From Dysgonomonas sp. 216 (GTDB lineage: Bacteria; Bacteroidota; Bacteroidia; Bacteroidales; Dysgonomonadaceae), in the NCBI RefSeq assembly GCF_010501065.1, contig NZ_QVMM01000003.1, positions 1 to 64,000 of the forward strand: DNA of 64,000 nucleotides. Reading direction: 5' to 3'. Below the pieces are notes generated by a model. The model was not told the DNA's origin, did not search any database, and saw only the letters and a list, made by a program, of their open reading frames with translations. Positions 28,572-37,460 of this stretch are shown one piece after another. Numbering within the stretch: position 1 is the stretch's first letter; every line of letters begins with the position of its first letter. A program made the position numbers and the translations under genes.

Positions 28572-28617
28572 AATAATAGCTAGTCCTTATATGTGAAAAG
28601 TGACTAGCTATTATTTT
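28572..28617. terminator. Bidirectional terminator between convergent genes
   Basis: Fourteen-base-pair perfect stem AATAATAGCTAGTC / GACTAGCTATTATT with a 16-nt loop, between the 28210 gene and convergent pepD. Confidence 0.8.
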
Positions 28618-28638
28618 GTTTATAAAAGGATTGGATTC

Positions 28639-30090
28639 CTATTTAACCGGAATGTTTTTAAGAAACTCTAGTAAAAATGCCCACCATGCTGAAACCGATG
28701 GAATATTTACCTTTTCAGCCGGAGAATGTGCTTCTTTTATTGTAGGTCCACACGAAATCATATCTAAATTAGGATATTTCTCAAGAAATAGTCCACACTC
28801 AAGTCCTGCGTGTATTGCTTTAACTTCGGGTTGTTTATTATATAATTTTTTGTAGCATTCTATAGCAATACCAAGTATTTTTGACTCAGCATTAGGTTTC
28901 CATCCGGGATAACCCTCGCCATGAACAACTTTAGCTCCTGCTAATGTAAATACGGCATTAACCATATTTGCCGCATCTATTTTACGCGATTCGCTTGAGC
29001 TCCTTTGGCTTGTACTAATAACAATGGTATTACCTTCCTTCATCTTTATTGAAGCCAGATTGGTAGATGTTTCAACCAAACCGGGGATATCGTGGCTCAT
29101 AGATAATACACCATGAGGGCAAGCATAAATAGCGTTAAGAAGGTTTTCTGACGTTTTTTGATCGATAATAAATGAAGGCTTTTCTGTCGACTCAATAGTC
29201 AATTTTACATTTGGATCTACTTTTTTTAGTTCGTCTTCAATCTGCGGTATCAGGTAGTTTAATTCAACAGCAACAAATTCTTTGTCTGCATAAGGTACTC
29301 CGGCTATAGTATAGGCCTCACGGGCAATTGCATTATGTAAATTACCCCCATCTATTTCAGCAATAACCAGTTTGTATTTTTTCGAAATAGTCCATAAATA
29401 GCGGTTCAATATCTTGTTTGCATTACCAAGACCGATATGTATATCGCTTCCTGAATGACCACCATTTAAGCCTCCTACTTTTATCTTAAACCAGAAATAG
29501 TTTGAAGGAATATCTTCTTTCTTATAACTAAAAGTTGCAACAGTACCTTTTCCTCCGGCACATCCTATATAGAATTCACCTTCTTCCTCTGTATCCAGAT
29601 TAATAAGATAATTACCTGTGAGAAAATCTTTCTCAAGAGCAAAAGCTCCGGTTAATCCGGTCTCTTCGTCTATTGTAAATAAACACTCTAGTTTTCCATG
29701 CTCAATATCATTAGATGCCAATATTGCTAATTGCGCTGCTACTCCAACACCGTTATCTGCACCAAGGGTTGTTTCATTAGCTCTAACCCATTCTCCATCT
29801 ATTATAGTTTCAATAGGGTCTTTGTCAAAATCATGTATTGTTCCTGTATTTTTTTCGCAAACCATATCAACGTGTGACTGAAGAATTACAGTTGCCAAAT
29901 TAGTGTTAGTAGCTTCTTTAGTTATTAATACATTTCCTATCTTATCTTTTTTTGCATTTAACCCATGTTTTTTTGCAAAGTCTATTAAGTAAGCTGTTAT
30001 TCTTTCTTCTTTTTTCGAAGGATGCGGAATTTGGCATATTTCGTAAAAATAATTCCAAACTAGAGCCGGGTTTAGATCTTTTATTGTCAT
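28639..30090 (-). CDS. pepD: Aminoacyl-histidine dipeptidase (cytosolic metallopeptidase, M20 family)
   Basis: The 483-residue dizinc M20 peptidase hydrolyses dipeptides such as Xaa-His, carnosine-like substrates. Metal-site motifs are QSHVDMVCEK (His and Asp), TLGADNGVGVAA (bridging Asp), IDEETGLTGAF (catalytic Glu and ligand Glu), LINLDTEEEGE (ligand Asp) and the C-terminal AIHAGLECGLF (His). A lid domain lies between about residues 190 and 390. E. coli PepD is 485 residues. Monocistronic. A 9-bp dyad (30130-30162) sits in its upstream region. Confidence 0.93.
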   Translation of the reverse strand: MTIKDLNPALVWNYFYEICQIPHPSKKEERITAYLIDFAKKHGLNAKKDKIGNVLITKEATNTNLATVILQSHVDMVCEKNTGTIHDFDKDPIETIIDGEWVRANETTLGADNGVGVAAQLAILASNDIEHGKLECLFTIDEETGLTGAFALEKDFLTGNYLINLDTEEEGEFYIGCAGGKGTVATFSYKKEDIPSNYFWFKIKVGGLNGGHSGSDIHIGLGNANKILNRYLWTISKKYKLVIAEIDGGNLHNAIAREAYTIAGVPYADKEFVAVELNYLIPQIEDELKKVDPNVKLTIESTEKPSFIIDQKTSENLLNAIYACPHGVLSMSHDIPGLVETSTNLASIKMKEGNTIVISTSQRSSSESRKIDAANMVNAVFTLAGAKVVHGEGYPGWKPNAESKILGIAIECYKKLYNKQPEVKAIHAGLECGLFLEKYPNLDMISCGPTIKEAHSPAEKVNIPSVSAWWAFLLEFLKNIPVK

Positions 30091-30129
30091 ATAATCACAA
30101 TTTATCTTTTATTATTAATAATTATTTAT

Positions 30130-30162
30130 CTTACTAAACATTTTGAAAAGTACTTTAGTAAG
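30130..30162. promoter_or_regulatory. Inverted repeat upstream of pepD
   Basis: CTTACTAAA and TTTAGTAAG form a perfect 9-bp dyad with a 15-bp spacer, about 40 bp upstream of the pepD ATG. It could be an operator or a 5' leader hairpin; nothing in the window repeats it. Confidence 0.35.
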
Positions 30163-30247
30163 TTAAAAATACATATATATAGGGGCTAGGCAAATTTTTT
30201 TCACATCTTTTAAATATACTAGTATGTTTTTGTTTTAACATAAAGAA

Positions 30248-30255
30248 TATCTTTG
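30248..30255 (+). promoter_or_regulatory. Promoter -7 element upstream of the OmpH-like gene
   Basis: TATCTTTG matches TAnnTTTG exactly, giving an RNA leader of about 100 nt. TTTG at 30229-30232 is 15 bp upstream, shorter than ideal. Confidence 0.45.
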
Positions 30256-30362
30256 CTCCGTCCAAAAATTGAGTATACATTATAAATATGAAAATGCGAG
30301 CTTATAATTAGAGCACACATTTTTGTAGCTTGTTAGAAAATATAAATTATTCTTAATATAAT

Positions 30363-30971
30363 ATGAAAAATATTTCTTATGTAGTAAATGGCGTACTTGC
30401 TGTCGCTATAATCATTTTGTTTATTTTGCATTTTAGTTCTAAAGGAAATAATCAAACCGATCCGGCGTCTTTAAAATTCGAAAATGATACTACGGTTACA
30501 TTGCCTATAGCTTATGTAAACGTAGACTCGTTGCTTATAAAGTATAATTATGCAAAGGATATTAATGACCTTTTAATGAGTAAGTCAGAAAGTTCCAAAG
30601 CATCGTTAACGCAGAAACAAAAAAGAGTAAATTCGGAACAGCAGGAGTTTCAAAGAAAATATCAGAATAATGCTTTTTTAACTCAGGAAAGAGCAGAGCA
30701 AGAATATGAGCGTATACAAAAACTGGCTTTAGATTTAGAGCAAACAGCTTCTCGTCTTGATAATGAGTTGGCTATGGAGCAAATGAAATACAATGGACAG
30801 TTGGCCGATTCGGTTCGTATTTGTATTAAAGAATACAACAAAACAACAAATTATCATATAGTTTTTAGTAACACAGGTTTAGATAATATACTTTTGGCTG
30901 ACGAAAAATATGATATAACAAATAACATTCTATCTTTATTGAATAGTCGTTATAAATCCGAGAAAAAATAA
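30363..30971 (+). CDS. OmpH/Skp-family periplasmic protein, membrane-anchored
   Basis: The 202-residue protein has an N-terminal hydrophobic segment (YVVNGVLAVAIIILFILHF) and a Skp-type core: PIAYVNVDSLLIKYNYAKD followed by a long charged coiled coil (about 75-145, rich in Gln/Glu/Lys) and a returning strand (YHIVFSNTGLDNILLADEKYDIT). Skp/OmpH proteins are periplasmic chaperones of outer-membrane proteins that trap clients between coiled-coil tentacles. Usual OmpH proteins lie beside bamA; this copy is alone, so it is probably a paralogue with a separate client set. Confidence 0.82.
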   Translation: MKNISYVVNGVLAVAIIILFILHFSSKGNNQTDPASLKFENDTTVTLPIAYVNVDSLLIKYNYAKDINDLLMSKSESSKASLTQKQKRVNSEQQEFQRKYQNNAFLTQERAEQEYERIQKLALDLEQTASRLDNELAMEQMKYNGQLADSVRICIKEYNKTTNYHIVFSNTGLDNILLADEKYDITNNILSLLNSRYKSEKK

Positions 30972-30986
30972 AAAAAACATTTATAT

Positions 30987-31027
30987 AAAATCAGAGGCTA
31001 TCCCAAATTTGGATAGCCTTTGATTTT
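30987..31027 (+). terminator. Terminator after the OmpH-like gene
   Basis: AGGCTATCC / GGATAGCCT stem (30995-31003 with 31011-31019), extended by AAAATCA/TGATTTT, followed by a T-run. Confidence 0.8.
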
Positions 31028-31086
31028 TTGTGTCTAAATAGATTTTCAAGTTTATGCAGATGGGCCTCAATAAACTCAAAATTGTG

Positions 31087-31094
31087 TATCTTTG
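31087..31094 (+). promoter_or_regulatory. Promoter -7 element for the HAD phosphatase gene
   Basis: TATCTTTG, exact TAnnTTTG match 22 bp before the ATG. Confidence 0.55.
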
Positions 31095-31116
31095 ATCGAA
31101 TTTTATAAAATTATAG

Positions 31117-31848
31117 ATGAAAGAGTATATAAAGAAGTTTTTGGCAGAGAAAGGGTATAATAAACTTGACTTGAAGGCTGTGTTATTTGATATGGATGGA
31201 GTTTTGTATGATTCGATGAAAGCTCATGCTAAATCGTGGCAACAAACCATGGAAGAGAATAATTTGGCTTCAACTCCCGAAGAATTTTTTCTGCACGAAG
31301 GCAGGGTAGGTAGCAATACTATTGATTTGATTATAAGACGAGAGCTAGGGCGTCCTGCTACGGAAGAAGAAAAAGTAGAAATATATAAGCGAAAATCACA
31401 GCTATTTACTCAGTATAATAATGGAGAAATAATTCCTTGTGCTGACAAAGTTTTAGATAAAGTAAAAGAAAAAGGTCTATTGCCGGTATTAGTAACCGGA
31501 TCGGGGCAAAAATCGTTATTAGATAATCTTGAGGAAAACTTTCCGGGAATTTTTAAGGCCGATCAGATGGTAACAGCATACGATGTGACTAAAGGAAAAC
31601 CCGATCCCGAACCTTATTTGATGGGGTTGCAGAAAGGTGGTGATTTAAAACCTGACCAGGCAATTGTTGTAGAAAATGCACCTATGGGTGTTCAGGCGGC
31701 TGTTGCAGCCGGAGTTTTTACAATTGCAGTAAACACAGGTCCTATTCCCGATGAAGCATTATGGGATGCAGGTGCTAATATAGTATTGCCGTCGATGGAA
31801 TTTTTATTTTTAAATTTAGATAATATATTTGCAGAACTAGGAGCCTGA
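31117..31848 (+). CDS. HAD-superfamily phosphatase, beta-phosphoglucomutase-like
   Basis: The 243-residue HAD hydrolase has motif I in VLFDMDGVLYDSM (nucleophile and acid Asp near residues 24 and 26), a helical cap (about 35-100), motif II in LVTGSGQ (Thr), motif III Lys in VTKGKPDPEPY, and motif IV in IVVENAPMGVQAA (Glu replacing the second Asp, as in many of this subgroup). Subgroup members act on sugar phosphates or other small phosphomonoesters. The substrate is undetermined. Single gene between its own promoter and terminator. Confidence 0.87.
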   Translation: MKEYIKKFLAEKGYNKLDLKAVLFDMDGVLYDSMKAHAKSWQQTMEENNLASTPEEFFLHEGRVGSNTIDLIIRRELGRPATEEEKVEIYKRKSQLFTQYNNGEIIPCADKVLDKVKEKGLLPVLVTGSGQKSLLDNLEENFPGIFKADQMVTAYDVTKGKPDPEPYLMGLQKGGDLKPDQAIVVENAPMGVQAAVAAGVFTIAVNTGPIPDEALWDAGANIVLPSMEFLFLNLDNIFAELGA

Positions 31849-31852
31849 TATA

Positions 31853-31892
31853 AAAAACCATGCAATGAAAAAAGTTTCATTTGTATGGTTTC
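31853..31892 (+). terminator. Terminator after the HAD phosphatase gene
   Basis: AAACCATGCAATGAAA pairs with TTTCATTTGTATGGTTT around an AAAG loop, with a T-rich tail. Confidence 0.75.
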
Positions 31893-32198
31893 TTTGTCTA
31901 TATATTATTCGTTTCACGCTAGCGTTTCAGATACACAATTAATAGGTTTGAGGGGTTAGGTTATAATAGCCGGAACAAAATAAAAGGTAAGATTTTCTTA
32001 AACTTTTCTTATAAAATATGGAACTCTACATTTATTGACGATTCGGGTTTCGACGAAAAAATAAAAGAAAATAAGTTTCGTTTTATTGGAACTATAAATC
32101 TGACCATAGTGTACTTAGCCTAAACGAAAAAACGGCATAAATTTATCATGTGCACATAAGAATAGTGCCAAAAAGTCTTTCAGATAGCGAGGTTTTAG
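31893..32198. other. Gene-poor stretch before coaA; weak open remnant on the plus strand
   Basis: No convincing gene. One plus-strand frame is open for 66 codons (31923-32123) with protein-like composition (for example FRYTINRFEGLGYNSRNK near its start), but it has no ATG and begins directly after a stop codon. It may be a decayed gene end or chance. The last part holds the coaA promoter. Confidence 0.4.
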
Positions 32199-32206
32199 TA
32201 AATTTG
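32199..32206 (+). promoter_or_regulatory. Promoter -7 element for coaA
   Basis: TAAATTTG, exact TAnnTTTG match 34 bp before the ATG. Confidence 0.55.
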
Positions 32207-32240
32207 CAAGACTATTGTTAATAATGTTACAATCAGAATA

Positions 32241-33182
32241 ATGGATACATCTGCAATAAGTCCATATATATATTTTAATAGGGAAGAGTGGGCCGCTTTA
32301 CGTGATTCGGAACCCCTGACCTTAACCGAAAGCGAAATAAAGGAACTAAAGGGTATAAACGATGAACTTTCGATTGAAGAAGTAAGAGACATTTATTTGC
32401 CCTTATCGCGTTTATTGTACTTTTATGCAAGTGCTACTATTGGCAGACAAACACTATTAATGAAATTCTTGAATAAAGAACATCAAAAAATTCCATTTGT
32501 TATAGGTGTTGCCGGTAGTGTCTCGGTTGGAAAAAGTACTACATCGCGTGTATTGCAAGCTCTATTGAGTAGGTGGAAAGAAGATACAAAGGTTGCTTTG
32601 GTAACAACAGATGGTTTTTTGTATCCAAATGCTTATCTCGAAGAGAAAGGGCTTATGCTAAAGAAAGGGTTTCCTGAGTCGTACGATATACAACGTCTTA
32701 TAAAGTTTGTGACCGATTTAAAATCGGGCGAAAAAGAAGTGCTGGCGCCCAAATACTCGCATCAGGTATATGATATTGTTCCCGATGAGTATGAGGTTAT
32801 TAACCAACCCGATATTCTGATACTTGAAGGTTTGAATGTTTTACAAAGCGGCATGGACTACCCGCGTAATAAACCAAGGGTCTTTGTTTCCGATTACTTG
32901 AATTTTTCGATCTATGTAGATGCCGAAGAGAATATGCTGGAAAAATGGTATGTATCCCGATTCATGAAATTCAGGAAATATGCATTCGCCGATCCTTCGT
33001 CATATTTTCATCATTTTACAAATATGCCCGACGATGATGCCGAGAAAATGGCAAAAAGTGTTTGGCGCGAAATAAATTGTAAAAATTTGCGTAAAAATAT
33101 TTTACCTACACGCGAAAGGGCTAGCTTGGTGTTACATAAGGGAGCCAATCATGCGGTAGATAAAGTAAGATTGAGAAAGTAA
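32241..33182 (+). CDS. coaA: Pantothenate kinase, type I
   Basis: The 313-residue cytosolic P-loop kinase phosphorylates pantothenate, the first step of coenzyme A synthesis. Walker A is [15 protein letters not shown] (about residues 92-106). [25 protein letters not shown] and ILEGLNVLQ match E. coli CoaA (316 residues), and the C-terminal [16 protein letters not shown] is a family signature. nhaD follows after 47 bp without an intervening terminator, so the two may share a transcript, although no functional link is evident. Confidence 0.95.
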   Translation: MDTSAISPYIYFNREEWAALRDSEPLTLTESEIKELKGINDELSIEEVRDIYLPLSRLLYFYASATIGRQTLLMKFLNKEHQKIPFVIGVAGSVSVGKSTTSRVLQALLSRWKEDTKVALVTTDGFLYPNAYLEEKGLMLKKGFPESYDIQRLIKFVTDLKSGEKEVLAPKYSHQVYDIVPDEYEVINQPDILILEGLNVLQSGMDYPRNKPRVFVSDYLNFSIYVDAEENMLEKWYVSRFMKFRKYAFADPSSYFHHFTNMPDDDAEKMAKSVWREINCKNLRKNILPTRERASLVLHKGANHAVDKVRLRK

Positions 33183-33229
33183 ATCTCACTCGTATTTGAA
33201 TAAAATAATCGTTCAAAATATATTTTGCT

Positions 33230-34573
33230 ATGTTTTTATTGATGACTATTCTTTTTGTTTTAGGTTATATATGCATAGCATTAGAACACGTTATTCATAT
33301 TAATAAGTCGGGAACAGCTTTAGCACTAGGTGCAACTATGTGGGTGTGTGTTGCATTGAGCATACCTTCCGAAATGTTTGTTTTCACTGAGTTTGAAAAC
33401 TACTTGGCAAGTCATCCCGATAGTACTTTCATATCGTGGCTTACACATCATCCATTATTAAACCATTTAGGGGAAACTGCTGAGATACTATTTTTTCTGA
33501 TGGGGGCTATGACTATTGTCGAGCTCATAGATTCGCATCGAGGCTTTTCTATAATAACAGATCGTATACAGACCACAAAAAAGAGAACTTTACTGTGGAT
33601 TATATGTATACTAAGCTTTTTTATGTCGGCAGCATTGGACAATATGACAACAACTATTGTAATGGTTACTTTAATCCGAAAATTAATAGCCGATCGGGGA
33701 GATAAATGGTTGTTTGTCGGGATGGTTATTGTTGCTGCAAATGCTGGCGGTGCATGGTCTCCGATAGGAGATGTAACAACAATTATGCTTTGGGTAGCAG
33801 GTAAAGTTAGCAGTCTCAATATAATAAAAATGACATTCTTAGCGAGCCTTGTTTCGTTAATAGTTCCTCTTGTTATCTTATCCTTTATGCTTAAAGGAAA
33901 TATACAGAGACCCGGTATTCAAGATAAAATATATAGAAGTCCTATTCCTGAATGGCAAAGCAGGTTAGTACTATTTGTTGGCGTTGGAGCTTTGTTATTT
34001 GTTCCGGTTTTTAAAACAATAACGCATTTACCCCCTTATTTGGGTATGTTAGGAGGGCTTGGGATTCTTTGGGTATTGACCGATTTTATGCATAAGAAAA
34101 ACGAAGAAAGAAGAAACTATAATACAGTTGCTGCAATGTTGCAGAAAATTGATACTTCGAGTATACTATTCTTTCTAGGTATATTAATGGCCGTTGCGGG
34201 GTTACAAACATATGGGCATCTAAACATGTTGTCTATGTCGTTAGAATCGATAAACTTGCCGGAACCAGACAAGTATTACCTGATAACCATTGTTATAGGG
34301 GTTTTGTCAGCGATAGTTGATAATGTGCCACTAGTTGCAGGTGCAATGGGAATGTATAACTTTCCCGTAGATCATTATTTCTGGGAATTTTTGGCTTATA
34401 CAGCAGGAACAGGAGGCAGTATACTTATAATAGGATCGGCTGCCGGAGTTGCTGCGATGGGTATGGAGAGGATAGATTTTATTTGGTATGTTAAACGTAT
34501 ATCGTGGCTTGCATTTGTTGGCTATATTGCCGGATGCGGAGTGTTTATATTACAAAAAATGATTTTTTGTTAG
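33230..34573 (+). CDS. nhaD: Na+/H+ antiporter, NhaD type
   Basis: The 447-residue ion-transporter-superfamily protein has about 12 spans. It shows the NhaD landmarks LGETAEILFFLMGAMTIVEL, SFFMSAALDNMTTTIVMVTL (with the conserved Asp-Asn pair), ANAGGAWSPIGDVTTIMLW and the second pseudo-repeat IGVLSAIVDNVPLVAGAMGM. NhaD exchanges Na+ or Li+ for H+ and is active at alkaline pH. It is the second sodium antiporter in this window besides the NhaC-family protein and suits an organism relying on sodium symport (such as the SSS transporter). It converges on cobC with a 26-bp gap. Confidence 0.9.
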   Translation: MFLLMTILFVLGYICIALEHVIHINKSGTALALGATMWVCVALSIPSEMFVFTEFENYLASHPDSTFISWLTHHPLLNHLGETAEILFFLMGAMTIVELIDSHRGFSIITDRIQTTKKRTLLWIICILSFFMSAALDNMTTTIVMVTLIRKLIADRGDKWLFVGMVIVAANAGGAWSPIGDVTTIMLWVAGKVSSLNIIKMTFLASLVSLIVPLVILSFMLKGNIQRPGIQDKIYRSPIPEWQSRLVLFVGVGALLFVPVFKTITHLPPYLGMLGGLGILWVLTDFMHKKNEERRNYNTVAAMLQKIDTSSILFFLGILMAVAGLQTYGHLNMLSMSLESINLPEPDKYYLITIVIGVLSAIVDNVPLVAGAMGMYNFPVDHYFWEFLAYTAGTGGSILIIGSAAGVAAMGMERIDFIWYVKRISWLAFVGYIAGCGVFILQKMIFC

Positions 34574-34599
34574 CTTCAGGTATAATAAAGAGTGTGGAT

Positions 34600-35130
34600 T
34601 TATATATCTAAAACTTCAAACTCAATAATTTCACCATAACTTGCCAGATTATCGAAAGCTTCTTCAAAAGGGACTAATCCGAAATAAACTTTTGCACAAG
34701 CAATAATACCTCCATGTGTAAATGCGATAACTTTGTTGTATTCTTTTTTCTTAATTTCGTCCATAAACGATGAAAATCTATTATACATTTGCTTGAACGA
34801 TTCTCCGTTTTTAGTTGGAGTGTCTATCCAGTTGTTGTACCAATGTTCAGCCTCTTTAATATTATCCCACTCTTGCATTTCCCAGTCTCCAAAATTTAAT
34901 TCTTTCAGACGATCGAACATTCTGGCTCCTTCATAACCACAATACGCGGCTAAGCGGGTACATCGACTTAATGGGCTTGTACAAGCAATATCAAACTTTT
35001 CGTCTTTTATTTTTTGCCTGACTATCTCGGCTTCATTTTCAAAGCTGTCTTTTAGCGGAACATCTGTTTGTCCATAACATACCGATTTAGGAACATCGAC
35101 AGATGTGTGTCTGACAAGATAAAGTTTCAT
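34600..35130 (-). CDS. cobC: Alpha-ribazole-5'-phosphate phosphatase (histidine phosphatase family)
   Basis: The 176-residue phosphoglycerate-mutase-like phosphatase starts KLYLVRHTSVDVPKSVCYGQ, with the catalytic RH at residues 7-8. CTSPLSRCTRLA and the second His in AFTHGGIIACAK complete the site. It removes phosphate from alpha-ribazole-5'-phosphate or cobalamin-5'-phosphate in nucleotide-loop assembly. The frame is open further upstream, to 35295, but the ATG at 35130 gives the family N-terminus and overlaps the cobS stop by 4 bp (ATGA), showing coupling. It is the last gene of the cob operon. Confidence 0.9.
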   Translation of the reverse strand: MKLYLVRHTSVDVPKSVCYGQTDVPLKDSFENEAEIVRQKIKDEKFDIACTSPLSRCTRLAAYCGYEGARMFDRLKELNFGDWEMQEWDNIKEAEHWYNNWIDTPTKNGESFKQMYNRFSSFMDEIKKKEYNKVIAFTHGGIIACAKVYFGLVPFEEAFDNLASYGEIIEFEVLDI

Positions 35131-35882
35131 AGGCAACTGTTTTGTATTACTAGAATCCCCAAATAAAAAGCTATTTCGCACATCAGAAAAGTTGCACCGC
35201 AACAATCGCCGGTATAGCCTTCTATTTTCTTTTTCATCAAATATACCAATAAAAAGAAAACAGTCAAAGGAAAAACAATTGCAACCCAATAACAATTGTT
35301 AAGAAGAGAAATAGGCAATATGCCTAATATTACCGAAAATAGCAATGTCCCTAGCGAGGGTTTACTGTAAATTGTTTTTGCTTTGCTGGTTTCTTCAGTT
35401 CTGGCATATGGTAAAAATCGTATTATTTGTGAAGCTACTAATTTACACAAGGGGTCGCCTGCGAGGATGGCTATACAGGCTAGATGGAGACTCATATTTG
35501 ATAATATGCAGAAGAACAAAACGAAATAAGAGATAAGACTGATAACTCCGTAAGTACCAATGTGGGAGTCTTTCATTATTTCGAGGATACGTTCTTTTTT
35601 ATTTCCACCTCCGAATCCGTCAAAAAAGTCAGCGAGCCCGTCTTCATGCAATGCTCCGGTAACTAAAATACGACTTAATATAGCAATAATAACAGCTACA
35701 GGATAAGGCAGTATTTGTGCAGCACTAAATAAAACACCAGCCATAACGGGAGCTGTAAGCCACCCTGCTACAACCCAATAATTAACTACTTGCTTATAAT
35801 ATTCGGCTGGCACATTAAATATTTTCAATCGCCAAAAGGGTAGGCGGGTAAAAAATACAAGGGCTGCTGCTATATTTTTCAT
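35127..35882 (-). CDS. cobS: Adenosylcobinamide-GDP ribazoletransferase (cobalamin synthase)
   Basis: The 251-residue inner-membrane protein has about six spans. The signatures are FFTRLPFW at the N-terminus and LHEDGLADFFDGFGGGNKKERILEI with its Asp/Glu cluster for Mg2+, then MKDSHIGTYGVI. CobS joins adenosylcobinamide-GDP to alpha-ribazole (or its phosphate), the closing step of cobalamin assembly. It lies 9 bp after cobT and overlaps cobC. E. coli CobS has 247 residues. Confidence 0.95.
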   Translation of the reverse strand: MKNIAAALVFFTRLPFWRLKIFNVPAEYYKQVVNYWVVAGWLTAPVMAGVLFSAAQILPYPVAVIIAILSRILVTGALHEDGLADFFDGFGGGNKKERILEIMKDSHIGTYGVISLISYFVLFFCILSNMSLHLACIAILAGDPLCKLVASQIIRFLPYARTEETSKAKTIYSKPSLGTLLFSVILGILPISLLNNCYWVAIVFPLTVFFLLVYLMKKKIEGYTGDCCGATFLMCEIAFYLGILVIQNSCL

Positions 35883-35891
35883 ATCCGAGGG

Positions 35892-36929
35892 TTAGAAATA
35901 TTTAGTAACTTCTATTTCTTTAAACGAGTGCATCTCGTTTATCATTCTTATTGCTGAATCTAATATTGGATAAGCGCATAGAGCACCGGTGCCTTCTCCT
36001 AATCTGAAACCTAAATTCAGAATAGGTTTTGCATTAAGATATTGCAAAACAAGTTTATGTCCTGCTTCGTCTCCTTGATGTCCGTAAATAGCATAATGCA
36101 GAACATTAGGGTTTAATTTTGAAGCAGCTAAAAGGCAATTTGTCATAATAAAACCATCAATGAGTATTAACATTTTCAATTCGGCAGCTTTAAGCATTGC
36201 TCCTACAGTCATAACCATTTCGTATCCACCAAAATAACGAATAATATCTTCGGGCGAGTTGTCTCCTTTATAGTTATCTAATGATTGTTTCAAAACTTTA
36301 TATTTATACTCCAATGTTTTTCCCGTATGGTCGCATCCTGCTCCAACACATTTGTCGAGGGGTATGCCTGTGAGGCAGGTCATCCATAATGCCGAAGAGG
36401 AAGTATTGGTTATTCCCATTTCGCCGAATCCTATAACATTACAACCATTATCGAAACATGTTTGTGTACATTCTGCTCCGTATTGTATTGCAAGAAGCAT
36501 TTCTTCGTTGGTCATAGCTGCTTCGTGCAGATAATTACGGGTACTTTTTCTTATTTTTTTGTTAATGATTGGTATGTTAGCATCGAAATCGTGATTAACA
36601 CCGGCATCAACAATATGGAGGTTAATATTGTGCTGACGGGCTAAGAAATTAATACCTGCACCACCATCCAAAAAATTCATTATCATCTGATAAGTAACCT
36701 CTTGAGGAGACGGGCTTACTCCTTCGGCTGCAATTCCGTGGTCGCCGGCAAAGACAATATGATGTGGATTTTTTAATTTGGGACTTAACGATTGTTGAAC
36801 CCATCCGGCTTGCATTGCAAGGTATTCCAACATGCTAAGCGAGCCTTTGGGCTTGGTTAGGTTATCTATCTTTTCTTGGAGGTATGAACGTACGTCGTCG
36901 TTTGGTTTTTCGATATTAAACTGTATCAT
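35892..36929 (-). CDS. cobT: Nicotinate-nucleotide-dimethylbenzimidazole phosphoribosyltransferase
   Basis: The 345-residue enzyme transfers phosphoribose from nicotinate mononucleotide to a lower-ligand base, giving alpha-ribazole phosphate. Family motifs: [68 protein letters not shown], and the catalytic Glu near the C-terminus in [20 protein letters not shown]. Length matches the family (about 350). No bza or bluB gene is present in the window, so the base identity is not shown. It lies 18 bp after cobU. Confidence 0.96.
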   Translation of the reverse strand: MIQFNIEKPNDDVRSYLQEKIDNLTKPKGSLSMLEYLAMQAGWVQQSLSPKLKNPHHIVFAGDHGIAAEGVSPSPQEVTYQMIMNFLDGGAGINFLARQHNINLHIVDAGVNHDFDANIPIINKKIRKSTRNYLHEAAMTNEEMLLAIQYGAECTQTCFDNGCNVIGFGEMGITNTSSSALWMTCLTGIPLDKCVGAGCDHTGKTLEYKYKVLKQSLDNYKGDNSPEDIIRYFGGYEMVMTVGAMLKAAELKMLILIDGFIMTNCLLAASKLNPNVLHYAIYGHQGDEAGHKLVLQYLNAKPILNLGFRLGEGTGALCAYPILDSAIRMINEMHSFKEIEVTKYF

Positions 36930-36947
36930 CTTATATTGTTTAAAGTG

Positions 36948-37460
36948 TTATTTTATTTTTACAGGAATCCCTGATACCATAAGGTATACTTCGTTTGCTT
37001 TGGCGACAATGTATTGGTTTAGCCAACCTTGTAGATCGGCAAATTTGCGTTGTATTTCATTTTGAGACATTTCGCCCATTCCTATTTCATTGGTTACGAA
37101 TATGAAGTGTGCATTTTGCTCAGTAAATTTATCGAACTCAAGTTTTATATCGGCTAAAGCTTTGCTTACATCAGACTGATAATCGAAAAAAAAGTTTGTA
37201 GCCCAAAGAGTTACACAATCAATAAGAATAGTTTTTCCTGTAAGGTTATGTTTACTCAGTTCTTTTTCTTCTTCAATATTTATCCATTCATTGCCTCTGT
37301 CAGTCTTATGCTTTTCGATCCGTAAACGATGTTCTTCATCCCATACCCGGGAAGTTGCTAAGTAAACAGGATTAGCAGAATGTTTTAAGGCTAAACTTTG
37401 GGCATAGTTGCTCTTGCCCGAACGTTGTCCGCCTGTTATCAGTATTATTTTATCAGCCAT
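36948..37460 (-). CDS. cobU: Adenosylcobinamide kinase / adenosylcobinamide-phosphate guanylyltransferase
   Basis: The 170-residue bifunctional enzyme has the P-loop ITGGQRSGKSNYAQ (about 7-20), the HKTDRGNEW segment (His for the GMP intermediate), ILIDCVTLWATN and FVTNEIGMG. It phosphorylates adenosylcobinamide and attaches GMP. Size fits (E. coli CobU 181). The start overlaps the 3' end of cbiB by 16 bp, a sign of tight operon packing. Confidence 0.95.
   Translation of the reverse strand: MADKIILITGGQRSGKSNYAQSLALKHSANPVYLATSRVWDEEHRLRIEKHKTDRGNEWINIEEEKELSKHNLTGKTILIDCVTLWATNFFFDYQSDVSKALADIKLEFDKFTEQNAHFIFVTNEIGMGEMSQNEIQRKFADLQGWLNQYIVAKANEVYLMVSGIPVKIK

Noticed and set aside
35131..35295. 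N-terminal extension of cobC to 231 residues
   Set aside because: The extra 55 residues overlap cobS and match no histidine phosphatase; the internal ATG gives the exact family start and a 4-bp overlap.
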